Assembly (NCBI GenBank): GCA_937924405.1
Contig: CALDVW010000020.1
Location: 1-57,519 of the forward strand
Source of the DNA: an uncultured Lysobacterales bacterium
GTDB lineage: Bacteria; Pseudomonadota; Gammaproteobacteria; Xanthomonadales; SZUA-36
Direction of reading: 5' to 3'
DNA length: 57,519 nt
In this document: piece by piece, positions 45,209-53,853 of the stretch
Layout: each line of letters starts with the position of its first letter
Numbering within the stretch: position 1 is the stretch's first letter
The notes under the pieces: generated by a model
The model's input: only the letters and a program-made list of their open reading frames with translations
The model's database searches: none
Told to the model about the DNA's origin: nothing
Made by a program: the position numbers and the translations under genes

Positions 45209-46048
45209 ATGTCACCAGAAAGAGACCTGCGCACGATGCCGTTTTCAAAAGGCCTCACCTGGTTGATGCGGAGCATGTCCCTGCTGCGCCGGCAAGCAGG
45301 GCGCATGATACTGATCGCTGTGTTGATGCAGGTAATCCTGGGCCTGACACGGCTGCCGGTGGTTGGTTTCCTGATCATCATTTCGGTTCCCGGTTTGACC
45401 GCCGGGATACTCGAAGTCTTCAACGTCATTTTCAAGGGCGGGACGCCCGGCGTGAACCTGTTGTTCAAGCCGTTGTTGTCCGGAACTCACACTGGCCGGC
45501 TGTTGGTCATGGGAGCCATCATTTTCGTGGTGGGTGTCCTGAGTATCTCGCTGGTGCTTTCGGGAGCCCAGGACTCGCTTGATACCGAGGTGCTTTCGCG
45601 CATAGAGCAAGGCGACATGGACGCGATAGCTCTTCTCGACCAGCAGGCTCTTGGCAAAATCATTGCGGCTTTCATGGTCGGTATTGCCGTCAGCGGAACG
45701 CTCAGCTATTTCACCATTCCCCTGATCTGGTTCGGCGACCGCAAGCTGGTTCCAGCCCTGTCAGAAGGATTGCGTGCCCTGTTTGCGAACTGGCGGCCGT
45801 TTCTAATGCTCGCACTTGGCCTGATGGCCACCCTGCTGCCAGTGGTTATCGTTAGTGGAATTCTGCTGGGGCTGGCCGCTGCAGGCGGCCTCATTGCGGT
45901 CATCGTGATGGCTGTGATCATGATTCTCCTGCTGGCTTTCCAGATGCTGCTGTTTGGCACCCAGTATTGCGCTTATCAGGACATTTTCGGAATCGGGGAC
46001 CATTCTCCACCGCAAGAATCAGAAGACGACAGTCAGTTGCTGGCCTGA
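45209..46048 (+). CDS. Integral membrane protein of unknown function (BPSS1780-like)
   Basis: A 279-residue protein with about six hydrophobic helices, a Lys/Arg-rich N-terminus (MSPERDLRT, PFSKGL) and an acidic C-terminal tail (PPQESEDDSQ). The form resembles the BPSS1780 family of gammaproteobacterial membrane proteins, which I name with low confidence. The frame continues upstream to 44984 inside the LOG gene, so that part is ignored. Starts at 45209 and 45236 are both possible. It is 10 bases from the LOG gene, probably one transcript, and its stop overlaps tatC by 16 bases. Confidence 0.6.
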   Translation: MSPERDLRTMPFSKGLTWLMRSMSLLRRQAGRMILIAVLMQVILGLTRLPVVGFLIIISVPGLTAGILEVFNVIFKGGTPGVNLLFKPLLSGTHTGRLLVMGAIIFVVGVLSISLVLSGAQDSLDTEVLSRIEQGDMDAIALLDQQALGKIIAAFMVGIAVSGTLSYFTIPLIWFGDRKLVPALSEGLRALFANWRPFLMLALGLMATLLPVVIVSGILLGLAAAGGLIAVIVMAVIMILLLAFQMLLFGTQYCAYQDIFGIGDHSPPQESEDDSQLLA

Positions 46049-46818
46049 TCCTCCGACTCTTCTTCAGCGGTTTCGCCTGCGACCCGCCGGTGGGGCAGCA
46101 ATATCCACGACATCAGAATTCCAATCTCGAACAACAGCCACATAGGCAGTGCCAACAAGGTCTGGGAGATGACATCCGGTGGCGTCAAAAGCATTCCAAG
46201 TGCAAATGCCCCAACCAGTATGTAGGCTCGCATCTTTTTGAGTTGTTCAATGGTGGTCATGCCGGTTGCCACCAGGATGATGGTCGCAATCGGTACTTCG
46301 AAAGTGATCCCGAAGGCAAGGAACAGCGTAATCACGAAATCGAGATATTTGCTGATATCGGTCATCACGGTGACACCCTCGGGAGCCACCCGGGTAAAAA
46401 AGCCGAAAACCAGCGGAAACACGGCGAAATACGCAAACGCGCACCCGGCATAGAAAAGAAAAACAGCGGAGTACAGTAACGGTCGCGCCAGGCGTTTTTC
46501 CTTGCGGTACAAAGCGGGCGCGACAAAGGCCCATAGCTGATACAGCACGACGGGTATCGAAATGATCAGCGCCAGCAGAAGGGCCAGCTTGAACGGAGTC
46601 AGGAAAGGTGAGGCGACATCGATTGCGATCATGCTGCTGCCTTCAGGCAGAACGGCAGTCAGCGGAGCGGCGAGCAAGGCATAGAGTTTGCGGGAGAAGG
46701 GCAACAGAAAAAGCAGCACCACGAGAACAGCCATGCATGCCTTGAGCAACCTGCTGCGCAATTCCACCAGGTGTTCGAGGAAGCTCAATTCCTGGTCGGT
46801 TGAATTAATTTCCGTCAT
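46033..46818 (-). CDS. tatC: Twin-arginine translocase subunit TatC
   Basis: A 261-residue inner-membrane protein with six helices; the receptor for twin-arginine signal peptides in folded-protein export. SFLEHLVELRSRLLK at the N-terminus and the FTRVAPEGVTVMTDI segment with the conserved cytoplasmic and periplasmic loops match TatC. The start at 46818 overlaps the tatB stop by 14 bases. Length is like E. coli TatC (258). Confidence 0.95.
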   Translation of the reverse strand: MTEINSTDQELSFLEHLVELRSRLLKACMAVLVVLLFLLPFSRKLYALLAAPLTAVLPEGSSMIAIDVASPFLTPFKLALLLALIISIPVVLYQLWAFVAPALYRKEKRLARPLLYSAVFLFYAGCAFAYFAVFPLVFGFFTRVAPEGVTVMTDISKYLDFVITLFLAFGITFEVPIATIILVATGMTTIEQLKKMRAYILVGAFALGMLLTPPDVISQTLLALPMWLLFEIGILMSWILLPHRRVAGETAEEESEDQASN

Positions 46819-47122
46819 CAGTGGCATCCGGCTTGGTGGCCGAATCGGGATCCAGGGGATCGAAATTCCTGATTGAGTCGACCCCGGATTTGACTTCGTC
46901 GACGGTCGATTTGATTTCATTCTCGAAATGCTTGAGCGGTTCCTTGAGGTCTTCCGCCCTCATTTCCGCGTCGATCGAGCGCTTGAGGTTCAGCCAACTG
47001 CTGCGGGCTTTGCGGGTCAGGCCGCCTAACGTCCGGGCGACACGGGGCAGCCGCTCGGGACCCAGGACCAGGAGACCGACGAGGGACAATAGCAGGATTT
47101 CTGCGAACCCAACGTCAAACAT
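46805..47122 (-). CDS. tatB: Twin-arginine translocase subunit TatB
   Basis: A 105-residue protein with the short N-terminal helix MFDVGFAEILLLSLVGLLVL followed by GPERLPRVARTLG and an amphipathic helix, as in TatB; the acidic C-terminal tail is variable in the family. It works with TatC as the signal-peptide receptor. It lies nine bases after tatA and overlaps tatC. Confidence 0.93.
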   Translation of the reverse strand: MFDVGFAEILLLSLVGLLVLGPERLPRVARTLGGLTRKARSSWLNLKRSIDAEMRAEDLKEPLKHFENEIKSTVDEVKSGVDSIRNFDPLDPDSATKPDATDDGN

Positions 47123-47131
47123 GGGCCTGGG

Positions 47132-47380
47132 CTAGCTTGATGCTTCTTTGCTTTTGGCGGGTTCTTCTGCTGCGGCTTCGGAGCGCTCGTCAGCAGCAAT
47201 CTGGTCCGGTTCCAGCTTTTCCTCCACATCGTCTTTGACCTCTTCCATGCCCTTGCGGAAACCTTTGACCGCGGCGCCGAGATCACCACCCATGTTCCTT
47301 AGTCGCTTGGTGCCGAAGACCAGTACGACTATTAGCAACAGGATCAATAACTGCCACATGCTGATTCCACCAATACCCAT
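47132..47380 (-). CDS. tatA: Twin-arginine translocase subunit TatA
   Basis: An 82-residue protein with the membrane helix [16 protein letters not shown], the hinge [14 protein letters not shown] and an amphipathic helix, then an acidic Ala/Glu-rich tail; it forms the export channel. The start may be either 47380 (MGIGGIS) or 47359 (MWQLL); the former is kept. It heads the tatABC operon. The amidohydrolase at 27418 is a likely client. Confidence 0.93.
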   Translation of the reverse strand: MGIGGISMWQLLILLLIVVLVFGTKRLRNMGGDLGAAVKGFRKGMEEVKDDVEEKLEPDQIAADERSEAAAEEPAKSKEASS

Positions 47381-47445
47381 GTTTTGCTCCGTGAGTCAGA
47401 TTACCGGATTTTAACGTAAACCAGCGATCGACGTATTGAGAAGAG

Positions 47446-48408
47446 TCAGAACCTGCGGTAAGCCGCCAGGCCAGTGACCAAAATCAGGATTGAAGCCAGC
47501 AATAGGCCAAAGTGATCCAGAGTTGGGATGTCATAGGTGCGGCTGCGGCCTGACAAGGGTTTGACGGGCCCACCATCGGGTGGCGGGTTGCTGCTGCAGC
47601 CACCCGGTACGGTGATTGCCAGGCTCTCGTACCCCTGCTCGGAAGTGGTCTGGGTCTCCGAGGCTGCACCGGTTGCCGGGTTGATTTTCATTACCTGGCT
47701 GGAAAGATCGAGTGGCCGACGGTCGGTAATCGCCCATAACTGGCCATCGCCGTCGAAGGCCAGGCCGCCTTCAGCGTAGTCTTCGGCAGCGGCTCCCAGT
47801 GAGCCGATTTCCGTGGCGACACCGGTAGAAATATTGATTTGATACAGGGCCGAAGAACCCGCCTCCCCGTTGGCGGAACCATTACCCAGACCATAGAGCT
47901 GAACCGGATTTCCATAGGCAGCGAGCGCACTGATGGTGGCTCCCAGGGCGCCGTTACTCCCGATTGGCGTAGCGGTGCCATCCAGTGCCAGACGATACAG
48001 GGATTGCTCGGTAACGGAAGAGACATACAGGACGTTATCACAGGCGAAAGTCATGCCAAAATCATTTTGACCCGGGTCGATATTGGAAATGTTGACTTCC
48101 CTGCTGCTGTCGATGGCAGCGTTACTGGTATCTATGGGAAACAGCTTCAGGGTTTCGTCATCAATGCCCCAGAGAGTGCCATCCGGGGAAAAAGCCAGGC
48201 CCTCTACATCGAGCCGGGTTTGCAACAAGGACTGAACGGTGCCGATGCGCTGGATTTCCGATCCCGTGGCGAGATCTATGGTATAAAGCCCGTCGCTGTC
48301 GTCCTCACCGCTATCCGAATTGATACTGTAGCCCACGGGCGCGGCTGACAGCGATGTGGAGATCGCAGCCATAAAAATCAGCATCAATATTAAGACCCGT
48401 TTTTGCAT
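47446..48408 (-). CDS. Secreted IPTL-CTERM-type sorted protein
   Basis: A 320-residue exported protein. A signal peptide (MQKRVLILMLIFMAAISTSLSA) is followed by a beta-propeller-like region with GLAFSPDGTLWGID, CDNVLYVSSV and GLAFDGDGQLWAITDR blades. A Pro-rich linker leads to a C-terminal tail with IPTLDHFG, a hydrophobic helix and terminal Arg-Arg-Phe, the layout of IPTL-CTERM sorting signals handled by exosortase-like systems. The frame upstream to 48477 adds no family sequence. A sorting enzyme is not in the window. Confidence 0.8.
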   Translation of the reverse strand: MQKRVLILMLIFMAAISTSLSAAPVGYSINSDSGEDDSDGLYTIDLATGSEIQRIGTVQSLLQTRLDVEGLAFSPDGTLWGIDDETLKLFPIDTSNAAIDSSREVNISNIDPGQNDFGMTFACDNVLYVSSVTEQSLYRLALDGTATPIGSNGALGATISALAAYGNPVQLYGLGNGSANGEAGSSALYQINISTGVATEIGSLGAAAEDYAEGGLAFDGDGQLWAITDRRPLDLSSQVMKINPATGAASETQTTSEQGYESLAITVPGGCSSNPPPDGGPVKPLSGRSRTYDIPTLDHFGLLLASILILVTGLAAYRRF

Positions 48409-48703
48409 GAGGGCAATACCCGTCCTCGTCAATTCAACGCGGGGAAGTAATGCTAGCAGAAACATCCGGTAAAACAAAGCCTTAGTGTCAATTTATCACT
48501 TCTAAAATGATACTGTTGTGGATATACAACAAGCGGGGTTTTAAGACTTCATTCCCAACGCGGGTCGTCACTTTGTAAGCGGATGCCTAAAGATGCGTTT
48601 TTAATGGAAATGTTGTCTATAGCTTGTGTTTTAAGGTGCTTTTGTTGGAAGATACACCCTTCTTTTGTGGTGTTTTTGCCACACCACCGGGGTTGCTGAA
48701 TTT

Positions 48704-49693
48704 ATGCCTGAAGATGTTCAAAATGGAGAAATCAGTGGTGTTCTGCTGGTTAACCTCGGCACGCCGGAAGCCCCGGAGCGCAAACCTGTCGCCCGCTTTC
48801 TGCGTGAGTTTTTGTCGGATTCGCGGGTTGTCGATCTGCCCAGGTATCTATGGCTACCTTTGCTGAACCTCATCATTATTCCATTCAGGGCAGGCCGCTC
48901 TGCAGCCGCCTACCGTAAAATCTGGTGGCCGGACGGATCGCCTCTGTTGGTGCTGACCCAGAGACTCGTCAGCCGTTTACATTCCACCCTGGGCCCCGGA
49001 ATGAAAGCCGAGATGGGGATGCGTTACGGAAATCCCTCTATCCGCAGTGGCCTGGAGCGGTTGAAAAAAGCAGGGGTGGCCGAAGTTGTTGTGTTGCCAC
49101 TTTACCCCCAGTTTTCCAATACAACTACCGCGTCGATTTACGATGCGGTCGAATGGGCATTGAATGACCTGGAATGGCGGCCAGTACTGCACTGCGTCGA
49201 GCAGTATCACGATCACCCGGCCTGGGTGGATGCTGTGGCGTCCAGTATCCGGGAATTCCGCCAGGCGAACGGGGTGGCTGAAAAACTGGTTTTTTCCCTG
49301 CATGGAATTCCCCAGCGATACGTTGAGCAGGGCGACCCGTATCAGGAGCAATGCGAGCAGAGCGTGAATTCGGTAGTGGCGGCTTTGGGCCTGGCCGATG
49401 ACGAGTGGATGTTGACGTATCAGTCGCGGGTTGGACGGGAGCCCTGGCTGCAACCCTACACGGACCAGGTATTGAAGGCGCTGGGGTCGCAGGGAACCAG
49501 GCATGTCCAGGTTGTATGCCCCGGCTTTGCCGTAGACTGTCTTGAAACCCTGGAAGAAATTGCCATGCAGAATCGAGAATTTTTCGAGGAGGCGGGTGGC
49601 GAAAAGCTCGAATACATACCCGCGCTCAACTGCAGTGACGCTCACGTCGCCGTGATGAGAGCCCTGGCCAAGGAGCAGGTCTCCGCGCGCTAG
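48704..49693 (+). CDS. hemH: Ferrochelatase
   Basis: A 329-residue enzyme that inserts ferrous iron into protoporphyrin IX, the last step of haem synthesis. GVLLVNLGTPEAP, FLREFLSD, LPLYPQFSNTTTAS, the catalytic His in FSLHGIPQRY and CPGFAVDCLETLEEI match the family, and length is normal (E. coli 320). ATG 48704 gives the family N-terminus; the frame from 48665 adds 13 unrelated residues. The stop overlaps the convergent threonine-synthase-like gene by four bases. The 295-base gap upstream shows no other gene. Confidence 0.95.
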   Translation: MPEDVQNGEISGVLLVNLGTPEAPERKPVARFLREFLSDSRVVDLPRYLWLPLLNLIIIPFRAGRSAAAYRKIWWPDGSPLLVLTQRLVSRLHSTLGPGMKAEMGMRYGNPSIRSGLERLKKAGVAEVVVLPLYPQFSNTTTASIYDAVEWALNDLEWRPVLHCVEQYHDHPAWVDAVASSIREFRQANGVAEKLVFSLHGIPQRYVEQGDPYQEQCEQSVNSVVAALGLADDEWMLTYQSRVGREPWLQPYTDQVLKALGSQGTRHVQVVCPGFAVDCLETLEEIAMQNREFFEEAGGEKLEYIPALNCSDAHVAVMRALAKEQVSAR

Positions 49694-50931
49694 AGCAAAT
49701 GCCTCAGATCGGGGAGGTATTTTTCCAGTGAACCCGTATTGAAGGCGACGACCCTGTTACCGGGCTCGATCATATTCTGGTCCAGTAGCGCCGGAACCGC
49801 AGCGATACAGGCAGCCCCCTCGGGGCAAATCCACCAACCTTTTTCTTCCCAGACCCGGGACAGTGTTTGATGGATTTCACTCTCTGTAACAGACAGGGCC
49901 ATGCCTCCACTTTCGCGCATGATCTTGAGCACCTTGAAATGTCCCACGCCACCAGGGACGTTCAATCCGTAGGCCAGCGTGTTGCCGGCTTCACAGGGCT
50001 GTGTGTCATCAAGACCGTTTTCAAATGCGTGTACCAGAGGCCTGGTGGCATTGGCCTGTACGCAGATCATACGTGGACGATCCGGTCCAATCAGGCCCAG
50101 GCATTCCAACTCGGAGAAAGCCTTCCACATACCCAGAACCCCGGTACCCCCGCCGGTGGGGTAGATAATGACGTCCGGCAGCGACCAGGGTTCGCCCGGC
50201 AATGATGGTTCGGCCAGTTCCAGGCCAAGCGTTTTTTTTCCTTCGATACGCCATCCGGGCTCCTGGAAGGTTGCAACACTGAACCAGCCATCGGGGATCC
50301 AGTCCTTTTTGAGCGACTCCCCCGCTTCCCGGATGGTGCCCGCAACCCGCTTCAGGTGAAACCGATCTGAACCGTGGGCCATGGCGGCGACTCGTCCCAG
50401 GATCGGTAAGGGAGTGTCCTCGGGCATGGCGACAACGGCGCTCAGCCCGGCCGCATCGGCGTATTCACATAATGAGTCGCCGGCATTGCCCTGGGTCGGC
50501 ACGGCCAGTTTTTTCAATCCGTGGCGCCGCGCCATGGATACGGTTACCGCCATTCCGCGGTCTTTGAAACTCTGGGTCGGATTGGCGCCGAAACCCGGGT
50601 GAGCCTTGCCTTCGTCTTTGACGAGCAGTGAGAAACCCGCATAACGCGCAAGCTCGTGATCATTGTAGTCAAGTAATGGCGTGCATCCCTCGCCAAGAGT
50701 AACGATGTACGGCCGTTCGTCCGGGTTGGCGATGTCCAGGGGCAGCAGGGCCCCGAAACGCCACATATCCTGTCGTCCCGGCCGGTACCAGTCGCCGTGC
50801 GGATAGGTGGCCTGCAAGTGTTCCAGATCAATAATGATTTCTATCGGCCGTTGATCCCGTGGACACAGATTCATCAGGGTGTCGGCAGGGTATTCGGCGC
50901 CGCAGGCGGTGCATTTGAGGCAGGCAATCAT
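49690..50931 (-). CDS. Threonine-synthase-like PLP enzyme
   Basis: A 413-residue fold-type II pyridoxal-phosphate enzyme. The PLP lysine is Lys123 in NPTQSFKDRGMAV, TQGNAGDSL and PTGGGTGVLGMWK bind the cofactor phosphate, and an N-terminal zinc-ribbon-like set of Cys4, Cys7, Cys10 and Cys23 precedes the catalytic domain. The form fits threonine synthase of the ThrC class with this extra ribbon, yet related enzymes (cysteate synthase, diaminopropionate-like lyases) share it. No hom or thrB lies nearby, so the symbol is left empty. It is divergent from the fadB-like gene. Confidence 0.75.
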   Translation of the reverse strand: MIACLKCTACGAEYPADTLMNLCPRDQRPIEIIIDLEHLQATYPHGDWYRPGRQDMWRFGALLPLDIANPDERPYIVTLGEGCTPLLDYNDHELARYAGFSLLVKDEGKAHPGFGANPTQSFKDRGMAVTVSMARRHGLKKLAVPTQGNAGDSLCEYADAAGLSAVVAMPEDTPLPILGRVAAMAHGSDRFHLKRVAGTIREAGESLKKDWIPDGWFSVATFQEPGWRIEGKKTLGLELAEPSLPGEPWSLPDVIIYPTGGGTGVLGMWKAFSELECLGLIGPDRPRMICVQANATRPLVHAFENGLDDTQPCEAGNTLAYGLNVPGGVGHFKVLKIMRESGGMALSVTESEIHQTLSRVWEEKGWWICPEGAACIAAVPALLDQNMIEPGNRVVAFNTGSLEKYLPDLRHLL

Positions 50932-51057
50932 GACGGTGTTCGTGGCCCTGTGGTTTCAGCAAGTATAGGATCAGAAAGTCTACACGAGAGAGATAATTCC
51001 GGCTGCAAAATGGCATACTTGGTGATTGCCACAATCACTTTCACTTAGAGGGTTTCC

Positions 51058-53133
51058 ATGTCCGATTACGTCAGTTTCGAATGCCGGGGCGACATCGCAG
51101 TCATTGCGGTCAACAACCCCCCGGTCAATGCCTTGTCGCAACCCGTCAGGGCCGGATTACAGGACGCTTTTGCTGCAGCCGGGGATTCGCAATGCAGGGC
51201 CGTCATTTTGACCTGTTCAGGGGGTACTTTCATCGCCGGCGCGGATATCAGTGAATTTGGCAAGCCACCGGCCGACCCCTGGCTTCCGGAAGTGCTTGGC
51301 CGGGTGGAGTCCATGGACGTGCCCGTCATAGCCGCCATCCACGGGACGGCGCTGGGTGGCGGCCTGGAAACAGCGATGGCCTGTCACTACCGAATCGCTG
51401 TTTCGAGCTCAAAACTGGGGCTTCCCGAGGTCCTGCTTGGGCTGTTGCCCGGTGCCGGCGGAACCCAGTGGGCGCCCCGTTTGATCGGTGTTGAAGCCGC
51501 ACTGGACCTGATGATCAGCGGCCAGCCGATCGGCGCCGGGGCGGCATTAAAGGCGGGCTTGATAGACCGTGTGGCCGAGGGAAACCTGATGGAAGCCGCA
51601 ACAGTCTATGCCAGGGAGCTGATCGAATCCGGCGCCGGGCCGCGGCGGACTTCAGAACTTGCGGTTGCAACCGCCCACTTGCCAGATGGCTTTTTCGATG
51701 GGGTACGGGAACAGGTGGCGAAGAAGACAAAAGGCCTGCCCGCGCCCCAGAAAATCATCGATTGTGTTGAATCGGCAGCCACGATGGATTTTGAGTCAGC
51801 GATTGAACTCGAGCGCCAGCGATTCACGAAATTGATGATGTCGCCAGAATCGGCCGGTCTGCGCCACATGTTTTTTGCCGAACGCCAGGCGGCTAAAATC
51901 GATGACATTCCGCAAGGCACACCGATCCGGCCGGTCAACAGCGTTGCAGTCATCGGTGCGGGTACCATGGGCGGCGGTATTGCCATGAGTTTTGCCAATG
52001 CCGGCATTCCGGTTACCCTGCTGGAACTCGACAACGGCGCGCTGGACCGCGGTATTGGCATATGTCGTGGCAATTATGAACGATCGGCGAAGAAAGGCCG
52101 TTATACAGCGGACCAGGTTGAATATTTCATGGGCCTGATCAGCGGCACCACTTCCTACGGTGACCTGGCTGGCGTTGACCTGGTGATCGAGGCCGTATTC
52201 GAAAACCCGGATATCAAGTACGACGTATTCCGCAAACTTGACCAGGTGTGCAAACCGGGCGCCATACTGGCGTCCAATACGTCCTACCAGGATCTCGATG
52301 CAATAGCCGCCGTGACCTCGCGTCCCGAAGACGTTGTGGGCATGCACTTTTTCAGTCCCGCCAACATCATGAAACTGCTGGAAGTCGTCAGGGGGGAAAA
52401 GACGGCTGACGATGTGTTGGCAACCGTGATGAAACTGGCCAGGAAAATCCGCAAGGTACCGGTGATGTCGAGGGTCTGTTATGGCTTTATTGGGAACCGC
52501 ATGCTGGATGGCTATATGCGGGAAGCTCAGATGCTGCTACTGGAAGGAGCCACACCCGCGCAGGTCGATGGTGCGATGCAAAAATTCGGAATGGCCATGG
52601 GGCCGCTGGCGGTTGCAGACCTGGCCGGGCTGGATATCGGTATGAAGGCGCGTCAGGCGATTCCGGACCTGCCGGATCATCCATCCACCCATGTAGCCGA
52701 TCAATTGGTTGAAATGGGCAGGCTGGGACAGAAATCGGGTGCCGGCTTCTATCGTTATGACCCGGAAACCCGGCAGCGTATAGAGGATTCTCAAGTCGAA
52801 ACGATGATCCGGGCCGAAGCCGACGCTCTGGGTATAGAGCAGAAATCATTCAGCGACGGTGAGATTGTCGAGCGGGTCATTTATCCCCTCATCAACGAAG
52901 GGGCGCAGCTTCTGGACGAAGGGATCGCCCAGCGGCCTGGTGATATCGATATCGTCTATATTTATGGGTACGGGTTCCCGGCACATCGCGGTGGCCCCAT
53001 GTTTTATGGTTCAATGATCGGGATGGACAAGGTTTACAGCCGGATTAGCGAGTTCAGGGAAACCTTGCGCGCAGATGATTGGAACCCGGCCCGCTTGTTG
53101 AAGACACTTGCTGAAGGAGAAAGCAATGAATGA
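51058..53133 (+). CDS. Enoyl-CoA hydratase / 3-hydroxyacyl-CoA dehydrogenase fusion
   Basis: A 691-residue bifunctional beta-oxidation enzyme. The N-terminal crotonase domain has the oxyanion segment FIAGADISEF, GTALGGGLETAM and LPEVLLGLLPGAGGTQ. The C-terminal dehydrogenase has NAD-binding GAGTMGGG (300-307), GMHFFSPAN with the catalytic His, and PLINEGAQLL. It resembles FadB/FadJ but is slightly shorter than FadB (729), and no fadA thiolase is adjacent. It would turn enoyl-CoA into 3-oxoacyl-CoA. The next gene starts inside its last codons. Confidence 0.9.
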   Translation: MSDYVSFECRGDIAVIAVNNPPVNALSQPVRAGLQDAFAAAGDSQCRAVILTCSGGTFIAGADISEFGKPPADPWLPEVLGRVESMDVPVIAAIHGTALGGGLETAMACHYRIAVSSSKLGLPEVLLGLLPGAGGTQWAPRLIGVEAALDLMISGQPIGAGAALKAGLIDRVAEGNLMEAATVYARELIESGAGPRRTSELAVATAHLPDGFFDGVREQVAKKTKGLPAPQKIIDCVESAATMDFESAIELERQRFTKLMMSPESAGLRHMFFAERQAAKIDDIPQGTPIRPVNSVAVIGAGTMGGGIAMSFANAGIPVTLLELDNGALDRGIGICRGNYERSAKKGRYTADQVEYFMGLISGTTSYGDLAGVDLVIEAVFENPDIKYDVFRKLDQVCKPGAILASNTSYQDLDAIAAVTSRPEDVVGMHFFSPANIMKLLEVVRGEKTADDVLATVMKLARKIRKVPVMSRVCYGFIGNRMLDGYMREAQMLLLEGATPAQVDGAMQKFGMAMGPLAVADLAGLDIGMKARQAIPDLPDHPSTHVADQLVEMGRLGQKSGAGFYRYDPETRQRIEDSQVETMIRAEADALGIEQKSFSDGEIVERVIYPLINEGAQLLDEGIAQRPGDIDIVYIYGYGFPAHRGGPMFYGSMIGMDKVYSRISEFRETLRADDWNPARLLKTLAEGESNE

Positions 53134-53683
53134 AAGTGCACAAGTACTGAAAAGCGCCTCACGCTGGGGAATGATCTGGGGATTCCTGACGATTTTATTT
53201 GGCTTTTTCGCCATCGGTTCACCGTTTGTTTCGGGTCTCGCCGTGGCCATGTTCATTGGCATTGCATTGCTCGCGGCGGGAATTTCGATGACCATCTACG
53301 CCTTTCAGGCGCCCACGCTCGGCCGCGGAATCCTGAAGTTTCTGTTTGGTGGATTGACCGTGCTGGTAGGTATCGCGGTTATTGGACAACCCGATATAGC
53401 GCTGATGAAGCTGACCGTGCTGCTGGGGATCTATTTCATCGCGGATGGCATCATGACATTAATCGTCGCCTGGAACGTAAAACCGGATTCCGGTTGGGGC
53501 TGGATGACCTTTAACGGGGTCGTAACGCTTTTACTCGCTTACTTGATCCTTTCCGGATGGCCGGAATCCGCGCTCTGGGTCGTTGGCATGCTGGTTGGCA
53601 TCCGCCTGATATTTTCGGGCATCACGATGATGACAATGGGGGCTACCGGCAGCCAGGTCGCCAGCAGCATAAGCGAATCCTGA
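53126..53683 (+). CDS. HdeD-like DUF308 membrane protein
   Basis: A 185-residue inner-membrane protein with six helices in three similar pairs, each with a GxFAI/GIAVIGQP-like motif, matching DUF308/HdeD proteins linked to acid resistance in enteric bacteria. The function here is not shown. ATG 53126 lies within the end of the upstream gene and has a GAAGGAGAAAGC ribosome site, indicating translational coupling. The composite palindromic element begins 14 bases after the stop. Confidence 0.85.
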   Translation: MNESAQVLKSASRWGMIWGFLTILFGFFAIGSPFVSGLAVAMFIGIALLAAGISMTIYAFQAPTLGRGILKFLFGGLTVLVGIAVIGQPDIALMKLTVLLGIYFIADGIMTLIVAWNVKPDSGWGWMTFNGVVTLLLAYLILSGWPESALWVVGMLVGIRLIFSGITMMTMGATGSQVASSISES

Positions 53684-53697
53684 AGGAGGCTTCTTAA

Positions 53698-53850
53698 GCG
53701 GGCTGTGTCTGCGATTCAAGGTCATCGCGGAAGAGGTGTCGGGTACCTGTCTGCAGGACACGTTCAAGACGTCCCTGTGCGTGTCCTGGAAAGGGTTAAC
53801 GGATACCTCTCCTGCGACAATCTCAAATCGCGGGCGTGGCCTGATCCTGC
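53698..53850. repeat. Composite REP/palindromic element between convergent genes
   Basis: Two inverted REP-like sequences (53698-53730 and 53811-53850) bracket a block made of a GGTACC-type arm (53731-53759, as in copy 2), the shared core GGACACGTTCAAGACGTCCC (about 53756-53781) and a GTTAAC-type arm (53784-53811, as in copy 1). The right REP matches positions 138-177 in inverse orientation at 37 of 40 bases. It ends four bases before the ilvA stop and probably acts as a hairpin between the convergent HdeD-like and ilvA genes. Confidence 0.85.
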
Positions 53851-53853
53851 AGT

